From Paeniglutamicibacter kerguelensis (lineage in GTDB: Bacteria; Actinomycetota; Actinomycetes; Actinomycetales; Micrococcaceae): a stretch of DNA of 64,000 nucleotides. Both the position numbers and the translations under genes were made by a program. The notes beneath the pieces are model-generated. The model was not told the DNA's origin. It saw only the letters and a program-made list of their open reading frames with translations, and made no database searches. Position 1 is the first letter of the stretch. The number at the start of each line of letters is the position of its first letter. The stretch covers positions 1 to 64,000 of the forward strand of contig NZ_JAGIOF010000003.1 in assembly GCF_017876535.1 (NCBI RefSeq). The letters run 5' to 3'. Shown one piece after another: positions 17,089 to 26,524 of the stretch.

Positions 17089-18692
17089 TGACACTGGTTG
17101 AACAAAAGAAACGGGCCGAGAAGGAGAAACAGGAACCTGCGCTCACGCTCACCAAGCGCGACGTGACCCGCCTGGAAAAAGCGGCACGCAGGGCAGCACC
17201 CAGGAAAGCGCGGGAGCCAGGGTTCCTCCGGCGCCTGCTGGACGAAGGTGCGCAGAACCGTCTCACCCCCGGCGACACCGGCTGGAACCGTCCCGGCGGC
17301 GGGCCGGCCGGCTATGCCGAATCCCCCTTCGAGGTGCAGGGGTCTTCGGTCCAGGTATGCGGATTCTGGCCCTTCATCACCGGCGCCGGGCTTCCCCTGA
17401 TTGGTGCCCCGTTGGGCCGCCACCTGCTGCGCAACACCCTGGTCACCGGGGATCCCATCGCCTGGTTCACCGCAGGGATCGTTTCCAACCCCTCCGCCTT
17501 CGTCCTGGGCCAACCCGGCTTGGGCAAGACCTCGCTGGTGCACCGCATAATCGCCGCCTGCACGGCACGCGGCGTGGTGCCCATGGTCCTTGCCGATTCG
17601 CGCCCCGACTATGTGCCGCACATTCTGGCCCTGGGCGGGCAGGTCATCACCTTCTCCCCGGGACAGGGACACCTCAACCCCTTGGACCTTGGCCCCCTGG
17701 TGGCCAGCCTGAGCCTGATCGAGGATGCGAAGGCACGTGGGATCGCCCTGTCGGAGATGACCAGCCGCCGCCGCTCGCTGATGGAAGGCATCGCCTCGAT
17801 GATGCTGGGCCGCCCGCTGCGCCCGCACGAAAGCACCTGCCTGGCCGTGGCCATCACCGCGCTCGACCCGGATTTGCAGCATGCCCCGGTGCTCGGCGAA
17901 TTGATCGACTACATCCGCTCGCGCCCCGAAATCCTGCGCACCAACGTGCTGGCCTACGACGATGACCACGAATACGACCATCGGCTCCAGGACCTGCTCG
18001 ATGCCCTGATCAATCTGGGCCCCTCCGGCGCCTACGGCGACCTGTTCTCCCAGCCTTCGGATGCGCACATCACGCCGGGGGTGCCGGTGGTGTTCGACAT
18101 TTCCGGGGTGAATGAGAATGACAGCGTGTTGGTTGCCGCCGTCCAGTCGTTGTGCTGGAACCTGGGCTCGGCCACGGTATCGGCTGAACAGCACCTGGCC
18201 AGCGCGGGGAAGCGCCGGCGCAAAACCTACCTGTTGGTCATGGATGAGCTGTGGCGGATCCTGCGCGCCTCCGATGACATGGTGCACTTCATCGACACGA
18301 TCACCCGTCTGAACCGTGGGCGAGGCATCGGGCAGGTCATGATCACCCACACCATGAACGACCTGAAACTGTCCAAGGACCACCTCACCTCCACCGCGTG
18401 GGGATTCGTGGAACGCTCCGCCATGGTGTTCCTCGGCGGCCTGGCCCCCTCGGAGATGGGAAACCTCGAGGAGGTCTTCGCCCTCTCGGGCAAGGAAAAG
18501 CAGCTCATGACCGACTGGACGGGCGAGGCCGTGGTCGATCCGAAGACGAACCGGGCGGCCCTGCGGCCCGGGGCCGGCCGCTTCATCCTCAAGGTTGGCA
18601 AGACACCGGGCACCCCGTTCATGACGCACCTGACCGACCTGGAGCTGCAGGTCAGCGACACGAACCGCGCCTGGGAAATGGTGCGCTCATGA
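17088..18692 (+). CDS. VirB4-like conjugation ATPase
   Basis: 534 residues. This is the motor ATPase that powers assembly of the mating channel. Walker A GQPGLGKTS is at 141-149 and Walker B YLLVMDELWRIL includes Asp386-Glu387. GRGIGQVMITHTMNDL at about 405-420 resembles motif 3 of the VirB4/TraG class. The N-terminal VirB4 domain is short because the preceding SCO6880-like gene supplies part of it. The ATG at 17088 overlaps the upstream stop and is preferred over 17079. The 3' end overlaps the coupling protein by 4 nt (ATGA). Confidence 0.92.
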   Translation: MTLVEQKKRAEKEKQEPALTLTKRDVTRLEKAARRAAPRKAREPGFLRRLLDEGAQNRLTPGDTGWNRPGGGPAGYAESPFEVQGSSVQVCGFWPFITGAGLPLIGAPLGRHLLRNTLVTGDPIAWFTAGIVSNPSAFVLGQPGLGKTSLVHRIIAACTARGVVPMVLADSRPDYVPHILALGGQVITFSPGQGHLNPLDLGPLVASLSLIEDAKARGIALSEMTSRRRSLMEGIASMMLGRPLRPHESTCLAVAITALDPDLQHAPVLGELIDYIRSRPEILRTNVLAYDDDHEYDHRLQDLLDALINLGPSGAYGDLFSQPSDAHITPGVPVVFDISGVNENDSVLVAAVQSLCWNLGSATVSAEQHLASAGKRRRKTYLLVMDELWRILRASDDMVHFIDTITRLNRGRGIGQVMITHTMNDLKLSKDHLTSTAWGFVERSAMVFLGGLAPSEMGNLEEVFALSGKEKQLMTDWTGEAVVDPKTNRAALRPGAGRFILKVGKTPGTPFMTHLTDLELQVSDTNRAWEMVRS

Positions 18693-20434
18693 TCGGCGCA
18701 GATCCCCGCTCCGGGCGCAAGAACCAACCCGCCACCAACGACATCGGGTGGATGCTCGCCGGAGGCATCCTGTCTCTGGCGCTGGTGGGCGCATTGTTGT
18801 GGGGTTTCGGGGCGATCCTGGATCCTGCGGTGGAACCGGCCACCAGCAACCCCGTCTCCATCCTCGTGGACCAGGCCCGCGGGTACCTGCCCGTGGGCGG
18901 TATCCAGGTGCTGGTCTTCGTCCTTGGCATGTCGCTGCTGGTGGCAATCGCGGTGATGCTGGTTGTGGTTTACCGGCGCAACACCACGAACCGCTCGCGC
19001 ATCGACCATCTGGCCCGCGACATGTCCCACGCAAGAGACTTCGATCCGCTCGGCCGCGAGGCCGCCGAAATCGATGCCAAGCGTCTGGGCGCTCTCCAAA
19101 CAGGGCCGGGTGTTCCCCTGGCCAAGCTGGTGAACAAAGGTAAGCCGCTGTATGCCTCGTGGGAATGGGTGCAAATCTGGTTGATGGGACCACGCGCGGG
19201 TAAGACCTCGTGCGTGTGCGTGCCCCAGATCCTCGAAACCCAAGGCCCTGTCTTGGCCACCTCGAACAAGCGAGACATCGTGGACATGACCCGCGGCCCG
19301 CGCGCACGCGTGGGCACGGTCTGGGTCCACGACGTCCAGGGCATCATCGGTGAAGAACCATCCTGGTGGTGGAATCCCTTGAGCTTCGTCAAGGAAATGG
19401 AAACCGCCGAGAAGCTGGCCGACGTGTTCGTGTCCTCTGCCACCGATGCCGGGGCGAAGCAAGATGCCTACTTCGAATCAGACGGCAAACGCCTGCTCTC
19501 GCATATGCTTTTTGCCGCTGCCGTGGGGCGCCGGCCGATCACCGATGTTTTCTACTGGGCACAGGTGCCCAACGACAAAACCCCGCGCGACCTTCTCTAC
19601 AACAACGGATACGTAACCCTGGCCACGGCACTGGAACAGATCCAGAACCTGACCGAAAAGCAGCGCGACGGCGTGTATGGCACGATGCGGCCGTGGGTCA
19701 ACGTGCTCTCCTATGACCGGGTGATCCCGTGGATTCGCGACACCGGCGTGACGGGACGGCCGCAGCTCGACCACAAGCGGTTCGCAACCTCAACCGATAC
19801 ATTGTTCCTGGTATCCAAGGAGGGCGGTGGCTCGGCTCGCGCCATCACCGCGGCACTGGCGATGGCCGTGATGACGGAAGCGGAAAAGACGGCTGCGCGG
19901 CAGCCAGGCGGCCGGCTCAAGACCCCCTTGATGGCGGTGCTCGATGAGGCTGCCAACGTGGTTCGCTGGCGCGAGCTGCCCGATGTGTACTCCCACTACG
20001 GATCCCGCGGCATCATCGTATCCACGTTCTTCCAGTCCTACAACCAGGGCGTCGAGGCCTACGGTGAAAAGGGCATGGCCAAGCTCTGGGGCGCCGCAAA
20101 CATCCGGGTGGCCGGCTCGGGCCTGTCAGACGACAAGTTCCTCCCGTTCCTCTCCCAACTCATTGGCGAACGCGACGTACTCAAACGCTCGTCGAGCAGC
20201 GGGAAGCACGGCAGGTCTGTGTCCACCAACCTGCAGCGCGAACGCATCATGGACGTGGCAGACCTTGCGGCACTGCCGCGCGGCCGGGCCATCCTGACCA
20301 GCTCGGGCATGCCCGCCGGCCTCATCGAGCTGGAGCACTTCTCTCAAAAGCCCTATGCCCAGGACGTGCTGCAGTCCCAGAACTACTACGAAGGCGTCGC
20401 GGCCAGGGACGGTGCCGGCCCAAAAACCCTCTAA
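18689..20434 (+). CDS. VirD4/TraG-family coupling protein
   Basis: 581 residues. It would link the relaxase-DNA complex to the transfer channel. Two membrane helices lie in the first 95 residues (WMLAGGILSLALVGALLWGF; VLVFVLGMSLLVAIAVMLVVVY). Walker A GPRAGKTS is at 167-174, Walker B AVLDEAANV includes Asp419-Glu420, and STFFQSYNQGVEAYG follows as motif 3. The ATG at 18689 gives a 4-nt overlap with the VirB4 gene; the frame is open upstream but overlaps VirB4. This is the last gene of the rightward transfer operon. Confidence 0.94.
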   Translation: MIGADPRSGRKNQPATNDIGWMLAGGILSLALVGALLWGFGAILDPAVEPATSNPVSILVDQARGYLPVGGIQVLVFVLGMSLLVAIAVMLVVVYRRNTTNRSRIDHLARDMSHARDFDPLGREAAEIDAKRLGALQTGPGVPLAKLVNKGKPLYASWEWVQIWLMGPRAGKTSCVCVPQILETQGPVLATSNKRDIVDMTRGPRARVGTVWVHDVQGIIGEEPSWWWNPLSFVKEMETAEKLADVFVSSATDAGAKQDAYFESDGKRLLSHMLFAAAVGRRPITDVFYWAQVPNDKTPRDLLYNNGYVTLATALEQIQNLTEKQRDGVYGTMRPWVNVLSYDRVIPWIRDTGVTGRPQLDHKRFATSTDTLFLVSKEGGGSARAITAALAMAVMTEAEKTAARQPGGRLKTPLMAVLDEAANVVRWRELPDVYSHYGSRGIIVSTFFQSYNQGVEAYGEKGMAKLWGAANIRVAGSGLSDDKFLPFLSQLIGERDVLKRSSSSGKHGRSVSTNLQRERIMDVADLAALPRGRAILTSSGMPAGLIELEHFSQKPYAQDVLQSQNYYEGVAARDGAGPKTL

Positions 20435-20526
20435 CCCGGGGACCAGCGAAGGGTGAAGTGGAAGCATGCTTCGATCGCGATTCAAAACCGTCTCCGGAAT
20501 CCGTGAGCGGCACATATAACAGCCAC

Positions 20527-21207
20527 TCATAAGGGCTGCTTCCTCCGTTCCCGCATGAGTGCGGCATGGATCCGCGTCTCAACAACGTCCAGGCGTTCCG
20601 TTCTTTCCATTCCCTGAAGCCACTGAGCGCGTTCACTGACATCCCAGCCGGCCTCCGCAGGCGTGAGCAATTGGGCGACAACCCATGCCGATGTCTTCGG
20701 GAGACCCGTGTATTGCGCAGCCAAGAGCGCGAGATCCAAACGCAGAGGACCACCGAGCATTTTTGACAGCCCCGGATCGCTGATGGGCCCAGCGATTTGC
20801 AGGTATTTGCGCAGACTTCCCTCGGGATCAATGCTGTCGATCCACTGCCTACTGGTTTCCCCGAAATGAGTCGGACCCAGGGACTGTTCCATCAGTGATT
20901 CACCGAATTCAAGCGCGGCGCACGCACGCAGCAGATGCTCCCACTGGATGAAGGCGCCGATTTCCCGGGGATCCGGCCGGGACGGTTCAAGGTATTGGTA
21001 CTCCGTGAAGTACCGTAGCTGCTCAAGCGGGTGGAGGTTGAGCACACGGGAGATCTTGATGATCGTTTCCTCCGAAACCCGATCACCCACGAGCTGCTGG
21101 CGGAGGCGAACCCTCGAGAAACCCGCTTCCCGGGAAAGCACTGTCAGCCCGACCCCGGGCGCGACGGATGTCAGCCAGCGCCCAACCTCGTCCTGAGTCA
21201 AAGCCAC
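20527..21207 (-). CDS. HTH-like plasmid protein, paralogue of the left-edge gene
   Basis: 226 residues, starting with GTG. Residues 1-171 align without gaps to the gene at 1-513 (about 62% identical by hand count). The N-terminal part (TVLSREAGFSRVRLRQQLVGDRVSEETIIKISRVLNL) looks like a helix-turn-helix with an XRE-type rhythm. The rest is helical with conserved Trp and Arg (IQWEHLLRACAALE). It is convergent with the VirD4 gene and lies downstream of a broken DUF4913 gene. A regulatory role is likely, but the target is unknown. Confidence 0.78.
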   Translation of the reverse strand: MALTQDEVGRWLTSVAPGVGLTVLSREAGFSRVRLRQQLVGDRVSEETIIKISRVLNLHPLEQLRYFTEYQYLEPSRPDPREIGAFIQWEHLLRACAALEFGESLMEQSLGPTHFGETSRQWIDSIDPEGSLRKYLQIAGPISDPGLSKMLGGPLRLDLALLAAQYTGLPKTSAWVVAQLLTPAEAGWDVSERAQWLQGMERTERLDVVETRIHAALMRERRKQPL

Positions 21208-21499
21208 AGCGACGTCGAATCATCAAGGGGCCCCGTCGGGTCCAGCCGATCTCGGTTGAAAGCGACGGGACGGAACAAGAACCCCGGTAGCCGGCACGCT
21301 CTCTTGCGGTCCCGACCAGCCGTGACGGCGATCTGGACTTTATGCGACCTCGCTGAAGCCATCATGAGCAGATGCTACAGTTCCTTCCCCACCCCGCAAA
21401 GGCATCCGGGGCACGGCATCTCCCGGAACCTTGCCCATTCCGCTTCGCGGTGTGCGATAAGACCAGTTGGCCAAGCTAGTTCTTCGCCTGGGGAAGTTG

Positions 21500-21861
21500 C
21501 CGGCCGGTGCCGCCGTCGTTGCCCATGGCTCCGGCAGTTGCGGGTTCGTGGTCGCACCAAAGGCATGGAACGGGCCCTCGGGACCGGTGAGCCGGTCCAT
21601 CATCGGATAGAAGTAACCGCGGTAAAAGACGAGGATCGCCTGGGGTCCGTCCAACCGCATCTGTTCCCACATCAACCACAGTGCCTGGACCAGAGTGACG
21701 GCCTCGGGGTAGTCGAACCAGTTGGGCGCCCATTTGCGGGCGTCATCGAGCTTGCGCAAGTAGTGTGGCAGGGCCAGCTTCCGTAGCCAGTGTTCGCAGT
21801 TACGGTACACGAACGTCCAGGCCTCGGCTGTTTCCTCTGGCCCTACGCGGCCGTCCCACGA
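21500..21861 (-). pseudogene. Broken DUF4913-like gene
   Basis: About 106 residues from YRNCEHWLRKLALPHYLRKL onward match the intact gene at 34675-35121 (about 78% identical by hand count). The copy is damaged at both ends. Upstream, the frame meets a TAA about 18 codons before the homologous block and has no good start. Downstream, one base is missing after TTCCCC relative to the intact copy. The reading frame therefore passes the normal stop and runs on to 21340 as unrelated residues. It marks the left edge of catabolic cassette A. Confidence 0.75.
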
Positions 21862-21889
21862 TGATGATTACCTTAAATTCGCCCACAAC

Positions 21890-21931
21890 TTCTAGGTCCT
21901 CCTAATCGATATTGATTAGGAGGACCTAGAA
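21890..21931. repeat. Perfect 18-bp inverted repeat with 6-nt loop
   Basis: Arms TTCTAGGTCCTCCTAATC (21890-21907) and its exact complement (21914-21931) flank GATATT. No T-run follows. It could be an operator, a recombination site or the trace of an inserted element. Confidence 0.85.
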
Positions 21932-22088
21932 AATGGCGAATCGTTTCTCATGGCCATCACACGGACACAGGCCAGGGATACGTTGAGTGCCCTCATCGAA
22001 CTTTCACGGGAAGTCCTTGGCTACCGCCCACCACCTGAGAAGTTACGCCCATGCGGTTCTTAGAGCGCAAGATGCAGCATAGGAATTA

Positions 22089-22126
22089 GCGAGCGCCGAA
22101 GGTTCGCATAAACCCTTGGCGCTCGC
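22089..22126 (-). terminator. Terminator of the leftward cassette A operon
   Basis: A 13-bp stem with one bulged base, GCGAGCGCC(G)AAGG pairing with CCTTGGCGCTCGC, just beyond the stop of the aldehyde dehydrogenase gene. Confidence 0.75.
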
Positions 22127-22133
22127 TATGGAT

Positions 22134-23705
22134 TTAGTCTTGAAGCACACCGTCAACCCGTCGGGGCAGGCCCCATGGGTTGGCATCCTGCAGTGCTTCC
22201 GGCAACAGGTCTGCCGGAATGTTTTGGTAACTCACCGGTCGCTGAAAACGGTAGATGGCGAGCGACCCGACCGAGGTCGTTCGTGAGTCGGAGGTGGCCG
22301 GGAATGGCCCGCCGTGGACCATCGAATCGTTGACTTCCACGCCGGTGGGCCATCCGTTGAAGAGAATCCGCCCGACCTTGCGCTCCAGAACCGGCAGGAT
22401 CGTCCCGGCTCCCGAGCAATCCTGTTCCCCTGCATGCACGGTTGCCGTCAGCTGGCCTTGGAGACTCTCCAACGCGGAGGCCAAGTCTTCTTCGTCCTGG
22501 TACTGCACTATCAGGGCCGCAGAGCCGAAGATTTCCTCCTGCAGATCCGGGGTGCTCCGGAAGACCTGGGTGTCGGATAAGAACAGCGTGGGAGCCGGGG
22601 CGTTCCGGCCAACTATTTCCTGGCCCTCGGAGACGGCAGTGACACCTTCGGTTTTCACAAGCCGATGTACACCTTGCCGATATGAATCACAGATGCCAGC
22701 CGTCAGCATGGTCTGCCCATCGGCTGCAGCGAGCGCTCTGCCCGCTGCAGCAACAAAACCGTCATCGTTTGCGGGGACAAAGACCAGCCCGGGATTGGTG
22801 CAGAATTGGCCCGACCCCATGGTCAGGGACGCGACGAAACCTGCAGCAAGGTCCTGCGTTGCACTGCCGAGGGCACTTGGGAATATGACCACGGGGTTGA
22901 TGCTGGACATTTCCGCGTAGACGGGAATCGGTTCCGGGCGTGCTGCCGCCGTCTTCATGAGGGCGACTCCGGCACCGCGGGATCCGGTGAATCCCACGGC
23001 CTTGATTCGGGGATGTGCGACCAGATGCTGCCCGACGGCGGAGCCTGCACCGAATAGCTGCGAGAAGACTCCGACCGGGAGACCGGCTTCTGCAACAGCC
23101 CGAGTCACGGCCTGCCCCACCAGCCCTGCAGTGCCGGGGTGGGCGTTGTGCGCCTTGACGATCACTGGACATCCCGCAGCCAGGGCCGAGGCGGTGTCGC
23201 CACCGGCGGTTGAGAACGCCAGCGGGAAGTTGCTTGCCCCGAATACTGCGACCGGCCCGAGGGGGATTTGCCGCTGGCGAAGGTCAGGAGCTGGTGCCGG
23301 AGACCTCTCTGGCTGTGCATTGTTGATGCGGACTTCCTGGTGCGCGCCGATGCGCAGTTCACGCGCGAAGAGCCGCAGCTGTCCCGTGGTCCGGCCAAGT
23401 TCTCCAGCAAGGCGCCCTTGTGGCAGGCCGGATTCCAGCCCGGCCCGGTCAACGATGCGCTCCTTGTCCTGCTCGATATGGTGGGCGATGAGTTCAAGGA
23501 ACGCAGCGCGTTGCTCGGGCGAAGTACTGCGATAAGTGTCGAAGGCCTGCCATGCGGCCTCCGCCGCTTGGACCACGGCGGTTTCGTCAACAAATGTGAA
23601 TGTGGGTTCCAGGCTTTCGCCGGTGGCCGGGTTGACTCCCCGGACCTGCCCTGCGCTGCCGGTGACGGGATGTCCCGCAATGATTGAACTAGCGACCAAC
23701 GTCAT
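22134..23705 (-). CDS. 2-oxoglutarate-semialdehyde-type (2,5-dioxovalerate) dehydrogenase
   Basis: 523 residues, the typical length of the ketoglutarate-semialdehyde dehydrogenase branch. This branch oxidises 2-oxoglutarate semialdehyde to 2-oxoglutarate at the end of pentose-, glucarate- and hydroxyproline-acid pathways. The nucleotide-binding region is GFTGSRGAG (238-246), the general base Glu265 is in AEMSSINP and the nucleophile is Cys302 in GQFCTNPG. VFGASNFPLAFST at 154-166 is characteristic of this branch. It is the last gene of the leftward operon and is followed by a terminator. It fits an AraD1-type dehydratase in the opposite operon of the cassette. Confidence 0.87.
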   Translation of the reverse strand: MTLVASSIIAGHPVTGSAGQVRGVNPATGESLEPTFTFVDETAVVQAAEAAWQAFDTYRSTSPEQRAAFLELIAHHIEQDKERIVDRAGLESGLPQGRLAGELGRTTGQLRLFARELRIGAHQEVRINNAQPERSPAPAPDLRQRQIPLGPVAVFGASNFPLAFSTAGGDTASALAAGCPVIVKAHNAHPGTAGLVGQAVTRAVAEAGLPVGVFSQLFGAGSAVGQHLVAHPRIKAVGFTGSRGAGVALMKTAAARPEPIPVYAEMSSINPVVIFPSALGSATQDLAAGFVASLTMGSGQFCTNPGLVFVPANDDGFVAAAGRALAAADGQTMLTAGICDSYRQGVHRLVKTEGVTAVSEGQEIVGRNAPAPTLFLSDTQVFRSTPDLQEEIFGSAALIVQYQDEEDLASALESLQGQLTATVHAGEQDCSGAGTILPVLERKVGRILFNGWPTGVEVNDSMVHGGPFPATSDSRTTSVGSLAIYRFQRPVSYQNIPADLLPEALQDANPWGLPRRVDGVLQD

Positions 23706-23763
23706 GGTTCTCCTCTTGTCATCCTTGTAGTATTCGAGTGCTGCGGGTTATGCCAGGCAGCTG

Positions 23764-24573
23764 TCAGGCTCCCAGCCAGCCGCCGTCGACATTCAGCAGC
23801 TGTCCGGTGATGTAGCTGGAGGCGTCGGAGAGCAGGAACACTGCCATGCCGCCCAGATCCGCAGGGTCGCCGAGGCGACGCATGGGAATCCTGCCCATGA
23901 TCCGTGCGTGCTGTTCCGGCTGGGCCAGCAAGTCTTCGGTGAGTTTGGTGCGGAAGTAGCCCGGACCGATGACGTTGGCCCGGATGCCATCAGCTGCCCA
24001 TTCGGCCGACAACGAGCGGGCGACACCGACAATCCCTGTCTTGGTTGCGACGTAAGGTGCGATACGCGGCAACCCGATGCTGCTGTTCAGGGAGCCGATA
24101 AATACGTGCGAACCTCCCCGTTTCTCTTGTTTCTGCAACCGGGCAATGGCGGCGCTCAGGAAGAACGGGGCCTGCAGATTCATGGTCTGGACAAAGGTCC
24201 AGTCCTCCGGGGTGATGTCCACGGCATCCTTGCGCAGCTGCACGCCTGCTGCATGGATAACCCCGTCAATCGGCCCGTTCTCCGCCGCAGCGCGGACCAA
24301 CTCATCAATTCCCGCCACGTCTGACAGGTCGGCGGGCAGGATGGCGCATTCCCCGCCACGTTCCGCTGCAAGTTCGGCGGTGCGGGCGAGTTCGTCGGCG
24401 GAACGGGAGACGGCGGTTACCCGCCCGCCGCAGGCTGCCACGGACAAGGCCATTCCCTGACCGAGGCCGCGACCGGCACCGGTGACCAGGATGTGCTTTC
24501 CCGCCAGGCTAAAGCTGCCGGGCAGGCAGGCCAGCGTGTCGGTTGTCTGCTGTTCTTCACTTGCCGTGTTCAT
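23764..24573 (-). CDS. Short-chain dehydrogenase/reductase
   Basis: A 269-residue classical SDR. The cofactor motif TGAGRGLG is at 31-38, NLQAPFFLS at about 132-140, catalytic Ser in SLNSS (161-165), Tyr174 and Lys178 in YVATK, and VDGGW near the end. Similarity is greatest to the gluconate 5-dehydrogenase/KduD group that oxidises hydroxyl groups of sugar acids. The ATG at 24573 overlaps the GntR stop (ATGA). The exact substrate is not readable; a 2-keto-3-deoxy sugar acid or pentonate is plausible from context. Confidence 0.85.
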   Translation of the reverse strand: MNTASEEQQTTDTLACLPGSFSLAGKHILVTGAGRGLGQGMALSVAACGGRVTAVSRSADELARTAELAAERGGECAILPADLSDVAGIDELVRAAAENGPIDGVIHAAGVQLRKDAVDITPEDWTFVQTMNLQAPFFLSAAIARLQKQEKRGGSHVFIGSLNSSIGLPRIAPYVATKTGIVGVARSLSAEWAADGIRANVIGPGYFRTKLTEDLLAQPEQHARIMGRIPMRRLGDPADLGGMAVFLLSDASSYITGQLLNVDGGWLGA

Positions 24574-25316
24574 GAGTTCTCTTTCTTGGTTGTCGTGAGG
24601 TGTTCGCTGGCGGCAAGGACGCGTTCCAGGTGCGCACGGGCCATGGTTGCTGCCTTGTTTCCGTCGCGCGCGAAGATTGCCTCGGCGATGGCTGTGTGTT
24701 CCTTCATGGTGGCGTCCTGCTCTGCCACATAGCCCAGGCTGGATTTGTAGGTTTTTCGCAGGTAACCGTTGATTGGTTCGATGCTGTGCACGAAAAAGGG
24801 GTTGCTGGATGCGACAGCAATGGCCCGGTGGAATGCCAGGTCCCACTCGAGAGCCATCTGCTGGTCGGCACCGGCCGAGTTGTAGCCAGAAAGGGTCTCC
24901 CGGATTCGGGCCTCGTCTTCATCGGTGTGGTTGTTTGCCGCAAGCTCGGTCATTCCGACTTCCAAGACAAGGCGCATCTCCATGAGCTGCCTAAAGGTTC
25001 CATCGGTCAGCTCGAGCATGAGTTCGTACTGGCGGGAGATCCCCGATCCGTCGAATGCGGCAACCACCATGCCTCGGCCAGGGCGGATGTCCACCAGTCC
25101 GCGTTCATCCAGGATCCGGCCTGCCTCGCGAATCACCGACCGGCTGACGTCATATTGTTCGACGAGCTCCGGCTCCGTTTCCAGGCGGTCGCCGGGCTTC
25201 AAGCCGCGCCTGATCACATCCGCGGTGATTCGATCTGCGACCTGCTCGGAAAGCCTGTTCCGCTTCGGCCTTGGGTTTGGAAACATCCCTGACATTGCCT
25301 TGTTTTCACTGTGCAT
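24570..25316 (-). CDS. GntR/FadR-family transcriptional regulator
   Basis: 248 residues. A winged helix occupies about 20-85 (LSEQVADRITADVIRRGLKPGDRLETEPELVEQYDVSRSVIREA, then GRGMVV). A helical FCD ligand domain follows, with metal-binding His in NNHTDEDEARI, DLAFHRAI and HTAIAEAI. Such regulators are usually repressors released by an organic acid. It lies between the dehydrogenase genes and probably controls both arms of cassette A through the 26293-26524 region. The start is 20 nt after the preceding stop; a second ATG at 25295 is possible. Confidence 0.88.
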   Translation of the reverse strand: MHSENKAMSGMFPNPRPKRNRLSEQVADRITADVIRRGLKPGDRLETEPELVEQYDVSRSVIREAGRILDERGLVDIRPGRGMVVAAFDGSGISRQYELMLELTDGTFRQLMEMRLVLEVGMTELAANNHTDEDEARIRETLSGYNSAGADQQMALEWDLAFHRAIAVASSNPFFVHSIEPINGYLRKTYKSSLGYVAEQDATMKEHTAIAEAIFARDGNKAATMARAHLERVLAASEHLTTTKKENS

Positions 25317-25335
25317 GGTTCCAGTTTCCTTGGTC

Positions 25336-26292
25336 TTAGGCAATTCGGCACCGCAATTGCTCGCCACTAAGTGCGCGCCCTGCTTCCTCGCTGGCCAGTC
25401 GCTGCAGGTTTGCCAAGGAATCGTCATCGTAGAAGGCTGCGTGCGGCGTCAATATGACCTGGGGGAAGTTTCGCAGGGGCGAATCCGCCGGCAACGGTTC
25501 GGGGTCGGTGACATCCAGCGCGACGCCGGCCAGGCGCCCGTCCTGTACGGCTTCGGCAAGGGCGTCCAGATCCACGAGAGGTCCTCTGGCCGTGTTCACT
25601 ATGACGCTTCCCGGTTGCATCCGTCCAAGGAATTCACGCCCGATGAGGTGATGGTTTTCCGGGGTGCTCGGGGCGTGCAGCGATACGGCGTGGGCCTGTT
25701 CCGAGAGCTCTTCGAGACTGACGGATTTCACGTTCAATTGTTCAAAGATTTCAGGGCTACAGAATGGATCGAACGCGACAAAGCTGAACCCGAAGGGTTC
25801 CAAGCGACGGTGCACGGCCTGGGCGATGCGACCCAGCCCGACCAACCCGATGGTGGTTGACCTGAAGCCCCGCAGCGGCCCCACCTCGGCGGGCTTGGCC
25901 CAGCCGTTGGTCTTGATCAGCGAATCGTATACGGGCAGTCGCCGAAGAACCGCGAGCAGGCTTGAAGCAGCGTGGTCAGCAACGGTTTCAACTCCATAGT
26001 CCGGCACGTTGGCCACCGCAACTCCAAATTCCTTCGCGGCATCGATGTCCACGTTGTCGTATCCGATGCCATAGCGGATCACCGTCGCACCGGGCTTGAA
26101 GCGGGACAGGACTTCGCGGCTCATGGGTGCAAAGTTCACGAAAGCGACATCCGCATTGCGGATGGACTTGATGGTTTCTTCCGTCTCGACGCAGGAGAAG
26201 CATTCGAATTCCGCACCATGCTTGACCGCAATCGCCTTCTCGAATTCCACATCACGGAACGCATGGTCCGTTACAACTACTCGCTGACTCAT
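25336..26292 (-). CDS. D-2-hydroxyacid dehydrogenase
   Basis: 318 residues of the NAD-dependent D-isomer 2-hydroxyacid dehydrogenase family, nearest to the phosphoglycerate/C-terminal-binding-protein-like branch. The Rossmann motif GLVGLG is at 149-154, catalytic Arg236 in NTARG, Glu265 in DVTDPEP and His284 in LTPHAA. First gene of the leftward operon, divergent from the importer genes. It would interconvert a 2-keto acid and a D-2-hydroxy acid. Its place in the pathway is unknown; reduction of a C2-C5 keto acid product is possible. Confidence 0.87.
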   Translation of the reverse strand: MSQRVVVTDHAFRDVEFEKAIAVKHGAEFECFSCVETEETIKSIRNADVAFVNFAPMSREVLSRFKPGATVIRYGIGYDNVDIDAAKEFGVAVANVPDYGVETVADHAASSLLAVLRRLPVYDSLIKTNGWAKPAEVGPLRGFRSTTIGLVGLGRIAQAVHRRLEPFGFSFVAFDPFCSPEIFEQLNVKSVSLEELSEQAHAVSLHAPSTPENHHLIGREFLGRMQPGSVIVNTARGPLVDLDALAEAVQDGRLAGVALDVTDPEPLPADSPLRNFPQVILTPHAAFYDDDSLANLQRLASEEAGRALSGEQLRCRIA

Positions 26293-26524
26293 TGATTGTT
26301 ATCCCATCCGGCGGTCTCTGCGGACCGCGTTCGTTGGCTGTTCGGAGAAATGTTTCGAAGATCACTTGTTCAGATCATATGATGATTATATGTTAGTCCG
26401 TGACTGGTATCACAAGCCCTGAAGAAATTTCTCTTGCAAAGGTTTCAAGTGACACCTGCAACTCGCAGCCATGAGGCTCGGGTGAAGTAGATAAATTGCA
26501 AACATACTTAAGGCGGCACACAGC
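26293..26524. promoter_or_regulatory. Divergent promoter region of cassette A
   Basis: 232 bp between divergent operons. ATCATATGAT at 26374-26383 is a perfect palindrome, followed by GATTATATG, and is a candidate operator for the GntR-type regulator. A ribosome binding site-like AAGGCGG lies just before the lipoprotein start. Confidence 0.55.

Larger units (their letters stand above)
21862..22133. other. Cassette A left junction
   Basis: Non-coding junction between the broken DUF4913 copy and the cassette. It holds the perfect 18-bp inverted repeat described separately, a 37-codon open piece on the plus strand beginning at ATG 21951 (ITRTQARDTLSALIELSREV) that looks like a gene stub, and the terminator of the leftward catabolic operon. 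Confidence 0.5.

Noticed and set aside
17085..18629. 514-codon open frame on the minus strand
   Set aside because: It is antisense to the VirB4-like ATPase and has no recognisable domain.
21890..21931. Inverted repeat considered as an integron attC site
   Set aside because: attC sites have imperfect arms with conserved RYYYAAC/GTTRRRY boxes. These arms are perfect and lack those boxes.
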